A stretch of 64,000 nt of DNA from Thereva unica (lineage: Eukaryota; Arthropoda; Insecta; Diptera; Therevidae), in NCBI GenBank assembly GCA_949987705.1, contig OX465282.1, positions 65,779,922 through 65,843,921 on the forward strand, written 5' to 3'. Made by a program: the position numbers and the translations under genes. Under the pieces are notes generated by a model. It was not told where the DNA came from. It made no database searches and saw nothing but the letters and a program-made list of their open reading frames with translations. This document shows positions 34,871 through 46,392 of this stretch, piece after piece; within the stretch, counting starts at the first letter, position 1; each line of letters begins with the position of its first letter.

Positions 34871-35401
34871 TCTTGTGTTCAACCTACAGAAAATGAAGGT
34901 TTTACAGCTTTAAATATGTGGAAAAAAATTAAAACAAAATATTTAGTTACAAATTCCGTTAAATGTGCCGGAATAAAATCTAAACTGGAGAAAATAAAAT
35001 TCAATGATTTTAATATTGCAGCAATTTTTGAAAAAATGGAAACATTATTTGCAGAGATGAGACTACATGGTGATGAACCTACAGAAAAACTAAAAAAGGA
35101 ATATTTCATAAAAGCTATGACAGCAGACTACGATTCTGTAAAATCAGTAATTGAAGCACAGGAAATATCAGGAATATCAATTCCGCTAGAAACAATCAAG
35201 CAAATGATTGAAACGAGGAATTTAGAATTGAATCAAAAGGAAAGACATTCCTTAAGAAGTATCACATGTTTTCATTGTCACAAGAGTGGACACAAAATGG
35301 CCGATTGTTGGTTTCTAAAAAACAAAAATAAAAGAACACCTCTAAATAAAACAATTAAACCAAAGTGTAATGACCATGAAATGAAAGTATATCAACAATA
35401 A
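34871..35401 (+). pseudogene. Copia gag, C-terminal part
   Basis: The frame enters directly from the palindrome edge. It contains a helical capsid-like region (FTALNMWKKIKTKYLV, YFIKAMTADYDSVKSVI) and the nucleocapsid knuckle CFHCHKSGHKMADC (CX2CX4HX4C). It stops at 35,401, and the protease frame follows in another phase about 40 bp later. Confidence 0.88.
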
Positions 35402-35442
35402 AATTTAATGATTATAATAACAAAAGTGTTAACATAAAATTC

Positions 35443-37125
35443 TTGTTGGATTCAGGTGCAACTGCTCATTTCGTAAATAACAAGGATATCATACATGAAT
35501 ATGAACACTTGAATGAACAAATTATAGCCACTGGAATAGATGGTGGGTATTTAATAGAAGGTAAAGGTAAAATTAATATTATTCTAAATGACGAGATTTA
35601 TGAAGTTCAAGTGATGTTTATACCGGAATTACCAACGAATTATTTTTCATTAGCAGAATTCGGGAAAAATGAAGACGAGACAATAATTATCAACAAAGGT
35701 CATTGTAAATTAATAAAAGACGGTCGAGTGCTAGCTAAAACTGAGTTAGAAGAGAAGAAATATGAAGCTACATTGAATATATATGCAAATAATTCACATG
35801 AAGAAATTCAAAACATTTGGCATGATAGACTTGGTCATATAAACCAAAACAAATTACAAGAGATGAGCAAAATTTACAATTACATCATACCAACATCAAA
35901 ATTAAATTGTGAAGACTGTTCTAAAAATAAAAGTACTCGTCCTATATTTGCAAATAAAAAATCTACGAACATTATACTCAAAAACTTACACACTGATGTA
36001 TCAGGACCACACAAAGAATCAGTTGATGGATATAAATATTATGTTACTTTTATTGATGAGGCATCAAGATTTTGCCAAGTATATGCCATAAACAAAAAAA
36101 GTGATGTAGCAAATGCAGTAAAGAAATATATAACGTGGGCAGAGAGGAGCACTGGTCAAAAAGTACAAAACATTATTCATGATTCAGGAAGAGAATATCT
36201 AAGTAACGATTTGAAGAAATGGCTACAGGACAGAGGTATAATGCAAATTTCGTTAACACCTTACAGCCCTGAGTCAAATGGAATAGCTGAAAGAAAAAAT
36301 CGGACCTTAAAGGACATGATGAGAACTATGCTCAACAAATCAAATCTACCTGACACATATTGGTCATACGCGTTATATTATGCAAATTATATTCAAAATC
36401 GTATACTAACTAACAAAATGATTCCTTACTATGAATGGTATGGAGAATATCCGTCCCTTAAAAAAATTAAAATATTTGGATGTGAATGTTTTGTCAGAAA
36501 ATTAAAACCAAGATTTAGAGCAACTGAAGAAAGAAATGAAAAGGCAATATTTTTAGGTGTATCAGAAGAGGGATACAAATACATTGTTCGATGCATTAAA
36601 AATAACAAAGAGAGTTCGATTCAAAGCCGGAATGTTACCAACTTTAATGAAGACAAATTTCCCAAACTAACGTTATACAACCAACAACCAAACAAAAACA
36701 ATAATGATGTAGATGACTTACTAAATACCAACTACACTACGGTACAAAACTTTACTGAGCGCGAAGGAAATACTAATCACATAGTAAATGAAAGAGATGA
36801 AGAAGATGAGAACCTAGATATATATGAAAATGATAGTGAAATAGAGGATGATACTGAGAACAACATTTGTAGTGAAAATAATATACCTCAGCAAGGGCGA
36901 GACGACAATGAAAGATTAAGTTCAAGATCAAAAAGGACCATAAAGCTACCAAGTAAGTTTACAAATTATGAAATTTATGATATGAAAATAAAAATACCAA
37001 TAAGTTATGAGGAAGCAATAAATGGCAAATATAAAAATAATTGGATCGAAGCCATGAACGATGAGTTAAAGGAAATGTATGAACATAAAGTTTTTGATGA
37101 AATAGAAAATACTGAAAAAAAATAA
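35443..37125 (+). CDS. Copia protease and integrase
   Basis: The 560-residue open stretch starts at the protease active site LLDSGATAHFV. GAG-pre-integrase region: HDRLGHINQNKLQEM, with the C-X2-C of CEDCSKNK. Integrase catalytic core: LHTDVSGPH (Asp), IIHDSGREYLS (Asp) and SNGIAERKNRTL (Glu), i.e. a complete DDE set, followed by a CR-type C-terminal part and an acidic linker. The frame ends at 37,125 right after an 8-A run (37,115-37,122). The reverse transcriptase continues in the next frame, so a one-base change in the homopolymer separates them. It is a remnant of a polyprotein and not a free-standing gene. Confidence 0.92.
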   Translation: MLDSGATAHFVNNKDIIHEYEHLNEQIIATGIDGGYLIEGKGKINIILNDEIYEVQVMFIPELPTNYFSLAEFGKNEDETIIINKGHCKLIKDGRVLAKTELEEKKYEATLNIYANNSHEEIQNIWHDRLGHINQNKLQEMSKIYNYIIPTSKLNCEDCSKNKSTRPIFANKKSTNIILKNLHTDVSGPHKESVDGYKYYVTFIDEASRFCQVYAINKKSDVANAVKKYITWAERSTGQKVQNIIHDSGREYLSNDLKKWLQDRGIMQISLTPYSPESNGIAERKNRTLKDMMRTMLNKSNLPDTYWSYALYYANYIQNRILTNKMIPYYEWYGEYPSLKKIKIFGCECFVRKLKPRFRATEERNEKAIFLGVSEEGYKYIVRCIKNNKESSIQSRNVTNFNEDKFPKLTLYNQQPNKNNNDVDDLLNTNYTTVQNFTEREGNTNHIVNERDEEDENLDIYENDSEIEDDTENNICSENNIPQQGRDDNERLSSRSKRTIKLPSKFTNYEIYDMKIKIPISYEEAINGKYKNNWIEAMNDELKEMYEHKVFDEIENTEKK

Positions 37126-38025
37126 TGTAGTTGACTCGAAATGGATATATAATATTAAATATGATACTGATGGAAATATAACAAAATTTAAAGCAAGGTT
37201 AGTAGCAAGAGGATTTTCACAAATACACGGTCTAAACTATGATGAAACATACAGTCCAACGACAGGAATATCCACAGTGAGATTATTTTTGAAATTCGCA
37301 CTAGACAGATCATTTATCATAGAGCATTTAGACGTAACTACAGCATTTTTAAATGGAATCTTGGAAAAACCAATCTTTATGAAACCGCCACCAGGCTATC
37401 AAAACAACAACAAAATCTGGAAATTAAAAAAGAGTATATATGGATTAAAACAAAGTTCAAAATGTTGGTTTGAATATTTAGTGAAACTACTGGATAATAT
37501 GGCTCATTTTACACGATGAAACACGAAACGAAACAAAGTTGCCTGCAATCGCTAATTCCCTTTTGGAGTTTCCTCAAAAACTTCATCGGTGTCTACATGA
37601 GTAAACTTCTCATTTCTCTTTTTTACGAAGAAATCAGAGAAAAAACAACAACAAACCTCAAGCTGTCAAACTGTTTCCGCAAAGTTGCTTCCAAAAGTTT
37701 GTTGGCAAAATTTCACGTCCCCTCAAGCCCTCTCTCACCCCTAGCCTAAGCTTGCTGGAAACTTTATGTTTTGTGTTTCATCGTGTAAAATGGGCCTATG
37801 AATTTAATACAATGTAAAGTTGAACCATGTTTATTTTATAACTCTGGAAAAACTATATTCTTACTATTTTACGTAGACGACATATTAATTATGGCAGAAG
37901 ATAACAATATAATTCGCCAACTAGAGAAACAATTATCTGGAAAAGTAAAAATAAAAAACCTTGGAAATATTAAAAAATATTTAGGAATGAACATTAGCAG
38001 AACAGATGATTCCCAGAAAAAACAT
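37124..38025 (+). pseudogene. Copia reverse transcriptase, interrupted by MITE
   Basis: From 37,124 the frame gives VVDSKWIYNIKYDTDGNITK, FKARLVARGFSQIHG, FIIEHLDVTTAFLNG (first catalytic Asp), KLKKSIYGLKQSSKCWFEYL. It is then cut by a 297-bp MITE at 37,501-37,797 and resumes with QCKVEPCLFYNSG and FLLFYVDDILIMAED (YVDD). Removing the MITE and one TAT restores the phase. Homology ends near KYLGMNISRTDD; RNase H is missing. Confidence 0.9.
37501..37797. mobile_element. MITE, 297 bp, GGCYCATTTTACACGATGAA termini, TAT duplication
   Basis: Inverted termini GGCTCATTTTACACGATGAA and its near complement, flanked by TAT (37,498-37,500, 37,798-37,800). It is inserted precisely in the copia reverse transcriptase. 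A diverged relative lies at 59,283-59,458. Confidence 0.9.
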
Positions 38026-38040
38026 CCAATACAAAATTAA

Positions 38041-39101
38041 CGCTGAAAGTGGACTTCGCGATGGTAAACAAACAAAAAAATGTCACTTCAAACTAATTTC
38101 AACTCAAGCCCCGTATATGAAGTGAAATATCAACTCGATCTAGGTAGGAGAGCTGAGTTGGGTTGAATGGACCCAGTTTCAACTCGACATACGTTTATGA
38201 CTGGTTAGAACCCGAGTTGAACCTGGGTTCAACCTAGTCAAAAACGGGGTATCAGACCCGTAAATGAGCTTTGTACTCTAGAAAATAGATGGCTTTTTTT
38301 CTGAGTGGAGACTTCTTATTTCATTTTCCGCAGGATACTTAGCTTCAACAAATGTATTTACTACTTTCATCAGGGAGACTATACAAGGAGATATAACTCC
38401 GTGTTGTCACTTTTCGTTTGATTAATGAGGGTGCCACAGTCACATGTACCCCAAAAACATGGGGGATTATATTCATCCGGTTCATGGCCAAGTTCGTTAA
38501 CTATTAAAATATTTTATCTTTACGCCTAACTTGGAAAATCAGCTTCTGCTTTTTCGTATTTAATCATTTTATGGATTTTCCAATGAATTTTTATTAATTC
38601 CCAATTATTTTTTTGCATTTCGGCTGACAATTTTTAAGAAATCGTCGAAATGGGTAAAATTCAGCTAACTTCATGTGGGGCACGTCAGCTTTAGGCGACA
38701 TTTGTGGCCAAAAATGAACTAGAAGTTTAGTTTCTGCTACGCATCAATTTCCGGTTATTTTCCCCATAAGAGTTATATCTCCTTGTATAGCCCCCATGAT
38801 TTTCATGAGCGGAAAGTTTAATATCCTTTTCTTGCGGAATTCAGACCCGTAAATAAGCTTTGTACTCTAAAAAATAGATGGCTTTTTTATGAATGGAGAC
38901 TTTTTATTTCACTTTCCGCAGGATACTTAGCTTCAAGAAGTGTATTTCATATTTTCATGAGCGGAAAGTTTGACGTTTATTTTTCGGAGGCATACGAGAT
39001 TGATAAATGCAACATTCAATGTTCGCGTTAAATAAAAATTATTTATTTGTAATGTTTTTCTTACATTTTAAATGCAAAATCTTTCTTGATTCTTTTTACT
39101 C
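38041..39101 (-). mobile_element. Fragments of element V (reverse) with a CTATACAAGG MITE
   Basis: A segment of about 90 bp (CAGACCCGTAAATGAGCTTT... to CGCAGGATACTTAGCTTCAA) occurs twice, at about 38,265-38,352 and 38,846-38,940, and is related in reverse to the right part of V near 44,230-44,360. Between them lies a MITE with CTATACAAGGAGATATAACT termini (about 38,373-38,796). The sequence up to 39,101 continues as reverse V sequence until element X begins. 38,041-38,264 holds nothing recognisable. Confidence 0.6.
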
Positions 39102-39223
39102 TATTACCTAGTTTATAGCTACTCCCAAAATAATTCGAATTATGGATCATCCAAAATTCTTTACCCTATAAACGAGGTAATTCGAATTATGGCTTAAACC
39201 GAAATGTTTCGGCTTAAGCCATA

Positions 39224-39677
39224 GAGCGAGTTTACACGGGTGCATCAAATAATTAAATTAAATTTGATGCAGCGGTGTCCCTGACAATTAAAATAATCCG
39301 CTGCATTAATTTAGTTCACAGAACTTATTTGATGCACTGCCGTGTAAACAGTTGAGTGCATTAAATTGACATTTCAAGAAGAGCATATATTTTCACTTTA
39401 AAATTAAAAATGGGAATGGAATTACAAATGGAATCGCGGACGAGGCGCGGTTCTAATTGGACAAATCTAGAAACAAAATTATTTATAGATATCTGCACAG
39501 AAATAAATATTTGCACAATATTGGACACAAAATCGGTGCATCCCTGCATTAAAAAAATTTGGTTCAATATTTAATCACCGAACTAAAAGTGACAGCTAAT
39601 CACATATCGTGTAAACGACACGGCTTAATGCAGTGTGCATCAAATTAATTATTTGATGCACCCGTGTAAACTCGCTC
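39224..39677 (+). mobile_element. SANT-carrying MITE, second copy (454 bp)
   Basis: Same length and termini as 4685-5138; flanked by ATA (39,221-39,223, 39,678-39,680). It interrupts the GGCTTAAGCCATA arm of X. Confidence 0.9.
39410..39574 (+). CDS. Short Myb/SANT-like frame, second copy
   Basis: 54 residues, MGMELQMESRTRRGSNWTNL to IKKIWFNI, fully open. It differs from 4871-5035 at about seven positions, several of them between similar residues. See that entry for the domain argument. Confidence 0.45.
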   Translation: MGMELQMESRTRRGSNWTNLETKLFIDICTEINICTILDTKSVHPCIKKIWFNI

Positions 39678-39818
39678 ATAGTTATAAGAATGTATTTGTA
39701 AGAACCCGATTTGTAAGAAATACCCGTTTATACGATAATTCGAAATTTCGACGTAACATTGAGTTAAATAGATTTAATTTTTCTGCTATAAACTTGGTAT
39801 AGGTAATAAACGGAGTAA

Positions 39819-40259
39819 AGGCCCAATTACAATGACCGGATCTACGCGGATTGAAATGTCAAAAGAACGCATCAGAACGGATAGGAAACTGCACTGATTA
39901 CAAGGAATGGATCAGTATGCATTTAAACGTCAAAGTTTTTATATCCACTCTTTGCCTTGTTGTACAGTACTTCGTAATCTTTCACCTCTGCGATTAACTG
40001 CTCTTCGAAAATATTTTTAAAAACATAACAAACCAAACAAAATAAAACCTTAAACATTCACAGCTTTTGTTTACCAAAATTTTGACAGCTCAATCCGGCG
40101 ATTTCTAAACAAACTAAAACGAATCCGGCACAGATGCGATCAAATGCGTTTGAATCCGTTCATTGTAATCGGTTAGATGGAAAAAGCATGCTTGGAAAAA
40201 GACTTTGACAGTTCAATCCGATTCTTTTCCGCTCTAATCCGGTCATTGTAATTGGGCCT
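39819..40259. mobile_element. MITE, 441 bp, AGGCCCAATTACAATGACCG termini, TAA duplication
   Basis: Inverted termini AGGCCCAATTACAATGACCG and its complement; flanked by TAA (39,816-39,818, 40,260-40,262). It sits near the centre of X. No coding capacity. Confidence 0.9.
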
Positions 40260-40359
40260 TAAATGTTTATAGCAGAAAAATTAAATCGATTTAACTCAAA
40301 GTTACATCCAAATTTCGAATTAGCGTATAAACGGGTATTAAATACATTCTTATAACTAT

Positions 40360-40906
40360 GGGTGTGTTTCTTTACTCATTCCATAGAAAGAATAGAATAA
40401 AAAGAATACTTGAAGGAATATTCGGAATAGAATGAATAAAGAAACGCACCGGGAATGACAGTAAACAAACTGCTGAAAAATTGTGATTTATTCAAAAGAA
40501 TTGTGTATTTTAAAAATATTGTGGGACCTATATGTAAACTAAAATAAGATTAGACTTTTGATGTCTCCTGGGGTCCATTTGAAATTATTATTATCCATAT
40601 CTGAAATTATTATTATTATTAGAAATACTTTTAAAAATGATAACAAATAAATAAGGGCCATGGCTGCCGCTTTCTTGCCAAATGACACAATTATGACAGT
40701 AATATATTTATATTATGTTATATTAGTGAGGTTAATTCCCTTTATTCTAAAAGTGTTCCATCTCAAGAGGTAGTTTAAAAAGAATACATTCCGAATATTC
40801 CGAATGAATAAAGAAACGCTTCATCTGTCAATTCGAAACTTGGGAATGAATAAAGAAACACATTTTCGGTCTATTCCTTCTACGGAATGAATAAAGAAAC
40901 ACACCC
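40360..40906 (+). mobile_element. W MITE, complete copy (547 bp), TAT duplication
   Basis: Termini GGGTGTGTTTCTTTACTCAT and ...GAATAAAGAAACACACCC; flanked by TAT (40,357-40,359, 40,907-40,909). The right TAT is also the left flank of FB1. It is the reference copy for the inverted dimer at 10,203-11,252. Confidence 0.92.
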
Positions 40907-41908
40907 TATGTGCCTGTTTAGACGGTTCGCTTTGCCTCTCCTTTTGAGGCGCCCCAAAGCGAAAATTAGTTTAGACGGGTCGCTTTGAGTCCAGTCGCTT
41001 TTAAGACAGCTGAAGCAAACGGAATGAGAATTAGGGCTGGACAAAAAGAGAAATATTTCTTTTTAAGCGAAACTCGAGTGTTTTTTTTAAATTGTACAAA
41101 TAACTAAAAAAAATACTTACAACAATAGAAAAAATAAATTTGGAGAGCATTTAGATTTTTCATAAGAACAACATAGTATTAGAAGGAGCTTAGCAGCAAG
41201 TGCTGGTTGGTTCCAAGGATTTCAAATTAAATAAATATCTTTCTATGCTTGTATAAAGAAAAATTATAACATCCAATAGAATAAAATATATTTTATTGAC
41301 TGACAATTAGTTAAATTAAAAAGCAATGCTAATGTAATAACAAAACTATAAATCGAGAATGCACTGTCAATACATAGAGAAAGCGAATATGTCTTCATAA
41401 CATTTTTGTAAATAATCGTATGCTCTACAATAAAGTCTTTATTATAGCCTAGTATCCTGTTCGTGCAGAATTCCGCTCTGTAGAGAATCCATATAACCAG
41501 TCTGAATTCCGCTTACCTGGGAGTTATATAGACAATGACAGTTGGGCAATTTGAAAATGCGTCCAAAGGTAAAAATTATTGTACTTTAGTGGGATGATAC
41601 ACGAGTCAACGTGTCTCTGCAACACACTGTCAGTTTGTTGAGCGGAGGTGATACACGACTCAACACGCTACACGCAACACTCTGTATAATTACAATGCGA
41701 TTTTATATGTGTGGGTGTGCATTCCAAATTATTTTCACCCAGAATCGCTTGACAGTCACGCATACATAAACATTTTTCAAGCAACTGGAGGAAAAATAGA
41801 AATCGTTTCTAGTTTCAGTCAACACCGCACACTTCACCCTGACCCGTCCCTTTGCCTACGAACTGCGCAGAAAAAGCTCGTGTTTCAGAACATGTTGACC
41901 CGTGTATC

Positions 41909-43595
41909 CAGGGCCGGCGCTTGTGGTTTTTGCGCCCGGTGCACTATGCCACATTGCGCCCTATAAGCTGTTGGTTTTTGAACGATGTGAAGGACAATGG
42001 AAAAGACACAAACTACTCGATGAATGGGAGAAATAATTTTCATAGTTTGCGCAAAATTTAAGATTGAACCATAATAATGTGTATAACATAAAAAAATGAT
42101 ACATAGATAGTTTCACATGGGTCAACATCCAACCAACAAAAATCTGCTGAAACCGTTTTTTGAGGAGAAGAGAGTAAGCGAAACGACGGCTGCAGATTTT
42201 TTAAAGCTCTGAATTCCTTTGAATCAACTTTTTGACATCTGTGTAGTTGTTGTGGTTTTTGTCTCCCTTTTGCTAGGAAAAAGGAAAAGGGTTGGCAGAA
42301 GGGAGAATTAATATTTAAAGGCAACAACAACAAGCTAATGCATTTAAACGTATAGTTTGTTGGAAAAGTTGGTTCTTGTGAAACCCCATGCGATTCTTCA
42401 TCGAATTTCAGAAGGGAATGGATGATTAAAACCAATTTTTGTTGGTTGGCCCTTGTGAACCTGGCTGGGTTTCACCTAGCGAACTACGCAATTTCGAACG
42501 AATTGATGTGTACTGAACTTCAACATTTCCCTGAATTCCCATACAGTTTCACATATTGAATTCAGACAATAATGAAGCCTGAGTTCGCCAAACAGAACAT
42601 GAAATTGAGATTGACAGTAAAAGCTCACTAAAAAGAGAGTAATCAACTGGAACAATGAAATGTCATCCCAGTGAGCTTTTGCATTTCTAACTTCTGGCGA
42701 GAAAGCAACAGACTGTTTCAAGCATGAACTGAACATGCCAGTCGGTGAAGCCACTAATACAGAATGAATTGAACTTTATTGAACTGAGGCCAGTGAAAAA
42801 AGGGCAATTAAAGGGAAGTTCTCGCCGCAAGAAGTTTTTCTCTTCTCATTTCGTTCATTTACCTCTTTTAACAATGATTTGAAACAGAATTTAAAAGTGC
42901 AGCAACAGCGCCCTCAAATTTATATCAATCATGGTAAACCGCAATAAACAATTCAGAGCCATCGGAAAAATTTTCCTTTGTGTAAGTGAATATGGTGCTT
43001 TTTACAGAATTTACAAAAAGTGCTCCAAGTAAATGAGAGCTTTTTCTCTCAATTGGATCTCTGGAAACTTCCTGCACGAGGGAAGTGAAATTCCTCCGTT
43101 TTATCTTACATGACCGGTTCTACACATTCAATTTTGCATTCTACTTTTTGACGTTCAAGTCTGTCGCTCGTGTCTACACATTTTCAACTTTTCAAGAAGA
43201 AAATCGAAAGGCTCGGCTGTCACTGCTATTCGTGTACACTCATATTCATACATATTCGCACACTCATAAAAATGTTGAACGAAAACACAAAAGTGTTTCC
43301 ATTCCATTCTGAGCTGCTTTCCATTTTCCTTTCAACTCTAGTCTGTTTCAAACTTTGCATTGGAGTGAAAGAGAAAAAAAGTTGAACGTCAAAAAGTGGA
43401 ATGCAAAGTTGAATGTGTAGAACCGGTCCATGAGAAAGTACAGGGACAGAAATTGGGTAAAGTTGTTTAATTTCTTGAATCCGTGAGTATTCTTTTCAAT
43501 TTTTTTTTTGTTGAAAGTTTTAATTTTTTTTGCGCCCCTGACAAACTGCGCCCGGTGCAAGTGCGCCATTCGCACCTATGAAAGCGCCGCCCCTG
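41909..43595. mobile_element. Non-autonomous hAT element, 8-bp duplication CGTGTATC
   Basis: Termini CAGGGCCGGCGCTTG and ...AAAGCGCCGCCCCTG, the CAGGGG-type ends usual for hAT. Flanked by an exact 8-bp duplication CGTGTATC (41,901-41,908, 43,596-43,603). GCGCCCGGTGCA recurs inverted just inside both ends. It is 1,687 bp including a nested GACCGG MITE. No transposase domain is recognisable. Confidence 0.93.
43112..43428 (+). mobile_element. MITE family GACCGG, copy C, CAT duplication
   Basis: 317 bp, the same family as copies A and B; flanked by CAT (43,109-43,111, 43,429-43,431). It is the innermost element of the six-level nest. Confidence 0.92.
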
Positions 43596-43635
43596 CGTGT
43601 ATCATCCCCCTTACTCGCGCTTCTACGGCATATAA

Positions 43636-43962
43636 GGGGGATGATACACGGGTCAACATGTTCTGAAACACGAGCTTTTTCTGCGCAGTTCGTAGGCAAA
43701 GGGACGGGTCAGGGTGAAGTGTGCGGTGTTGACTGAAACTAGAAACGATTTCTATTTTTCCTCCAGTTGCTTGAAAAATGTTTATGTATGCGTAACTGTC
43801 AAGCGATTCTGGGTGAAAATATTTTGGAATGCACACCCACACATATGAAATCGCAATGTTATTACACAGAGTGTTGCGTGTAGCGTGTTGAGTCGTGTAT
43901 CACCTCCGCTCAACAAACTGACAGTGTGTTGCAGAGACACGTTGACTCGTGTATCATCCCAC
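43636..43962. mobile_element. MITE GTGGGATGATACACG, copy 2, TAA duplication
   Basis: 327 bp, in opposite orientation to copy 1; flanked by TAA (43,633-43,635, 43,963-43,965). Together the two copies form long inverted repeats within V. Confidence 0.92.
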
Positions 43963-44949
43963 TAACAAGTTGAGAAAATTGCCTGCATATCGAGTAAATC
44001 ATTATTTGGAGAAAAAAACATTGAAAGGAAATTTTATTAAAGATGCAGGTTCTATACATATGTATATCCTCGTACTAATAAATTGGACTAGCTAAAACAT
44101 TATAAATTAAGAGAGAGTAAAAAGAATCAAGAGAAGATTTTGCATTTAAAATATAATTTTTATTTGACGCGAACATTTGTTAATGTTACACTTTTCAATC
44201 TTGTGTGACTTCGAAAAGTAAACGTCAAAATTGCCGCTCATGAAAATACATTTCTTGAAGCTAAGTATCCTGCGACAAAAGGAACGAAAAGTTCCCATTA
44301 AAAAAAACGCCATCTGTTTTATAAAGTACAAAGTTCATTTACGGATCTGAATTTCGCACGAACAGGATACTAGGTTTTATGGACGGAATTGAAACCGTTC
44401 TCTAAACTGAATTCCGCATACTGTTTTCCATGTATTTTAAAGCGGAGTCTGAATTCCGCACGAACAGGATACTAAGCTTATGATTTCGCTAAATTCAATA
44501 GCTTATACGCAATCAAAATTCATTTCTAAAAAAAATTATCACACTTTTTACCAAAGGTGACAAAAACTTGCATAAAAATGTTGATTTTATTATTTTGTTT
44601 TGACTATTATGTTATTGAATTTTCTTATAATAATTGTTAAATTAATTTTTTAAATTAACATTTTTATTCAGCTAATCCGTTTTAATAATTATTTCCACAT
44701 ACCTTTTTTATGTGTTTAATTTTATTTTAACAATTGCTTTTTTTGGCCAACCCTAGAGAACATAAGTTAAGAGATTCTCCTTCATCATTAAAACACGTCT
44801 GCTCATCACGGCGGCTGAAACAAAAATAAAATGGCACACTGAAGTGATACAAAATGGATTAGAACAAACAGCTGATCATAAAAGACCAACGTGAGTCGCT
44901 TTAAAATCGAGACGCACTTCCCTCCCACCCGAACACTCCCCGCATCGAC

Positions 44950-45917
44950 AAAGGACCCCGCACAAAATGTATGGAAATGTGCTTTCGGTCAAATTGGCTG
45001 AAATTTTACTATGTTGTAGAAGCTGACATCGTCCTGATCAAAAGTGTTCATGGGCACGAAACCCAAAAATGAGATCTTTTGGGTTTTTCAGGTACTTTTA
45101 GGAATTACGTCTCTTTTGCCTCCCACGGCCCCAAAACAAGTCGTAGGAGGCTCCAAGACCCCTCAATATTTTCGTAACGGTACCTACTATTAGTAAAAAA
45201 ATACCAGAAAAATCCCCCCTTGCCTCTAAGGGGGCTAGGGGGCGGTCCGTATGGCTGCAACAGGTAAAATGCACTTATGCACTTTATACTTTTACTTCCC
45301 ACGGCCCCAAAAAAAATCGTAGGAAGCTCGGAGACCCCGGAAAATTTTCGTAATTAATCGTACAATTACGCAAAAATAATATTTCCGCATTTCCCTCTAA
45401 GGGGGTCAAAAGGGTCCTGAAAGTTTGCCCCTCCCATATGCACCCTATGCACGCCACCCATGTCTAAATTATAAAACTAGTTAATTACATTGTAATAATT
45501 CATAATCAATCAAAAAAAAGTCATTGCACCTCACCTGGGGCTCTAATTACATCGATTTGTAGGTGCATCAAAAAATTCTCAATTCCAAGCTTTAAAAAGC
45601 ATTTTACCTGTTGCAGTCATACGGACCGCCCCCTGGCCCCCTTAGAGGCAAGGGGGGATTTTTCTGGTATTTTTTTACTAATAGTAGGTACCGTTACGAA
45701 AATATTGAGGGGTCTTGGAGCCTCCTACGACTTGTTTTGGGGCGTGGGAGGCAAAAGAGACGTAAATCCTAAAAGTACCTGAAAAACCCAAAAGATCTCA
45801 TTTTTGGGTTTCGTGCCCATGAACACTTTTGATCAGGACGATGTCAGCTACAACATAGTAAAATTTCAGCCAATTTGACCGAAAGCACATTTCCATACAT
45901 TTTGTGCGGGGTCCTTT
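44950..45917. mobile_element. Fold-back element with arms of about 320 bp
   Basis: Termini AAAGGACCCCGCACAAAATG and its complement. Arms 44,950-45,272 and about 45,599-45,917 are near-perfect inverted repeats around a unique loop of about 330 bp. Inserted in FB1 copy 2; copy 1 (near 9,160-9,175) lacks it. Both arms contain CCCCCTTGCCTCTAAGGGGG. The target duplication is unclear. Confidence 0.88.
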
Positions 45918-45943
45918 CGTGTGGAAAGGTGGTGGGCGCGACC

Positions 45944-46392
45944 CACTGACATATAGTAATGGACTGCTAAATAAGAAAAATCCCATACAAAAAAGTGGCA
46001 CCAAAAACTATTGCTGACTCGCTCCCACGTTAAATCCCAATGAACTGTAATCGTCAGCGCATGTCAGCGACATAAACATAATTAGAAAAAAATAGACAGG
46101 TATAGTTTTCGTTCTTCTGCCTCACTCTTGAGCTATTTTAAAAAGTCCGTTAAACAGGGAAAATAACTGTCACAGTTTTGGAATAAATACATTTATTTAA
46201 TGAAAAAACTTCTAATAAATAGAAATGAGTGATGGAAATTAATTTATATTAATTATAACAGACATCTTATCACTTATTTTCGCCTAAATTCGAAGAAAAT
46301 TTTTTTGTTTACATGAAAAAGGTTTTCTATTTCTAGAGAAAAATGGTGCCATTCAGCATTGTCAATCAGCAGTCCATTACTATATGTCAGTG
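45944..46392. mobile_element. MITE, 449 bp, 8-bp duplication GCGCGACC
   Basis: Inverted termini CACTGACATATAGTAATGGA and its complement, flanked by an exact 8-bp duplication GCGCGACC (45,936-45,943, 46,393-46,400). FB1 copy 1 has one GCGCGACC at the same place (near 9,187). The duplication length fits hAT or P; the termini do not settle which. Confidence 0.92.

Larger units (their letters stand above)
34871..38040 (+). mobile_element. Ty1/copia retrotransposon, 5'-truncated and broken
   Basis: In order: gag remainder with CCHC knuckle, protease, integrase, then the first part of the reverse transcriptase to shortly after the YVDD box. The 5' LTR and gag start are missing, cut at the palindrome edge. 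RNase H and the 3' LTR are missing after about 38,010. Three frame breaks and one MITE insertion make it dead. No LTR was found in the window, and the left palindrome flank (before 11,539) has no copia sequence, so this is not a simple split element. Confidence 0.9.
41589..43610. mobile_element. MITE GTGGGATGATACACG, copy 1, split by hAT, TTA duplication
   Basis: Termini GTGGGATGATACACGAGTCA and ...CGTGTATCATCCCCC; flanked by TTA (41,586-41,588, 43,611-43,613). About 335 bp when the hAT insertion is removed. A second, uninterrupted copy lies in opposite orientation at 43,636-43,962. Confidence 0.9.
41446..44478 (+). mobile_element. Element V, TAT duplication, filled with nested insertions
   Basis: Termini AGCCTAGTATCCTGTTCGTG and its near complement (AGCTTAGTATCC read inward from the right); flanked by TAT (41,443-41,445, 44,479-44,481). 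The sequence GAATTCCGCTCTGTAGAGAA lies near the left end, with related GAATTCCGC words near the right. Without insertions it is about 0.7 kb. Other fragments: 48,145-48,423 and, in reverse, 38,265-39,101. Confidence 0.85.

Noticed and set aside
45105..46004. Short minus-strand frames in the fold-back element
   Set aside because: They mirror each other because of the inverted arms and show no protein features.
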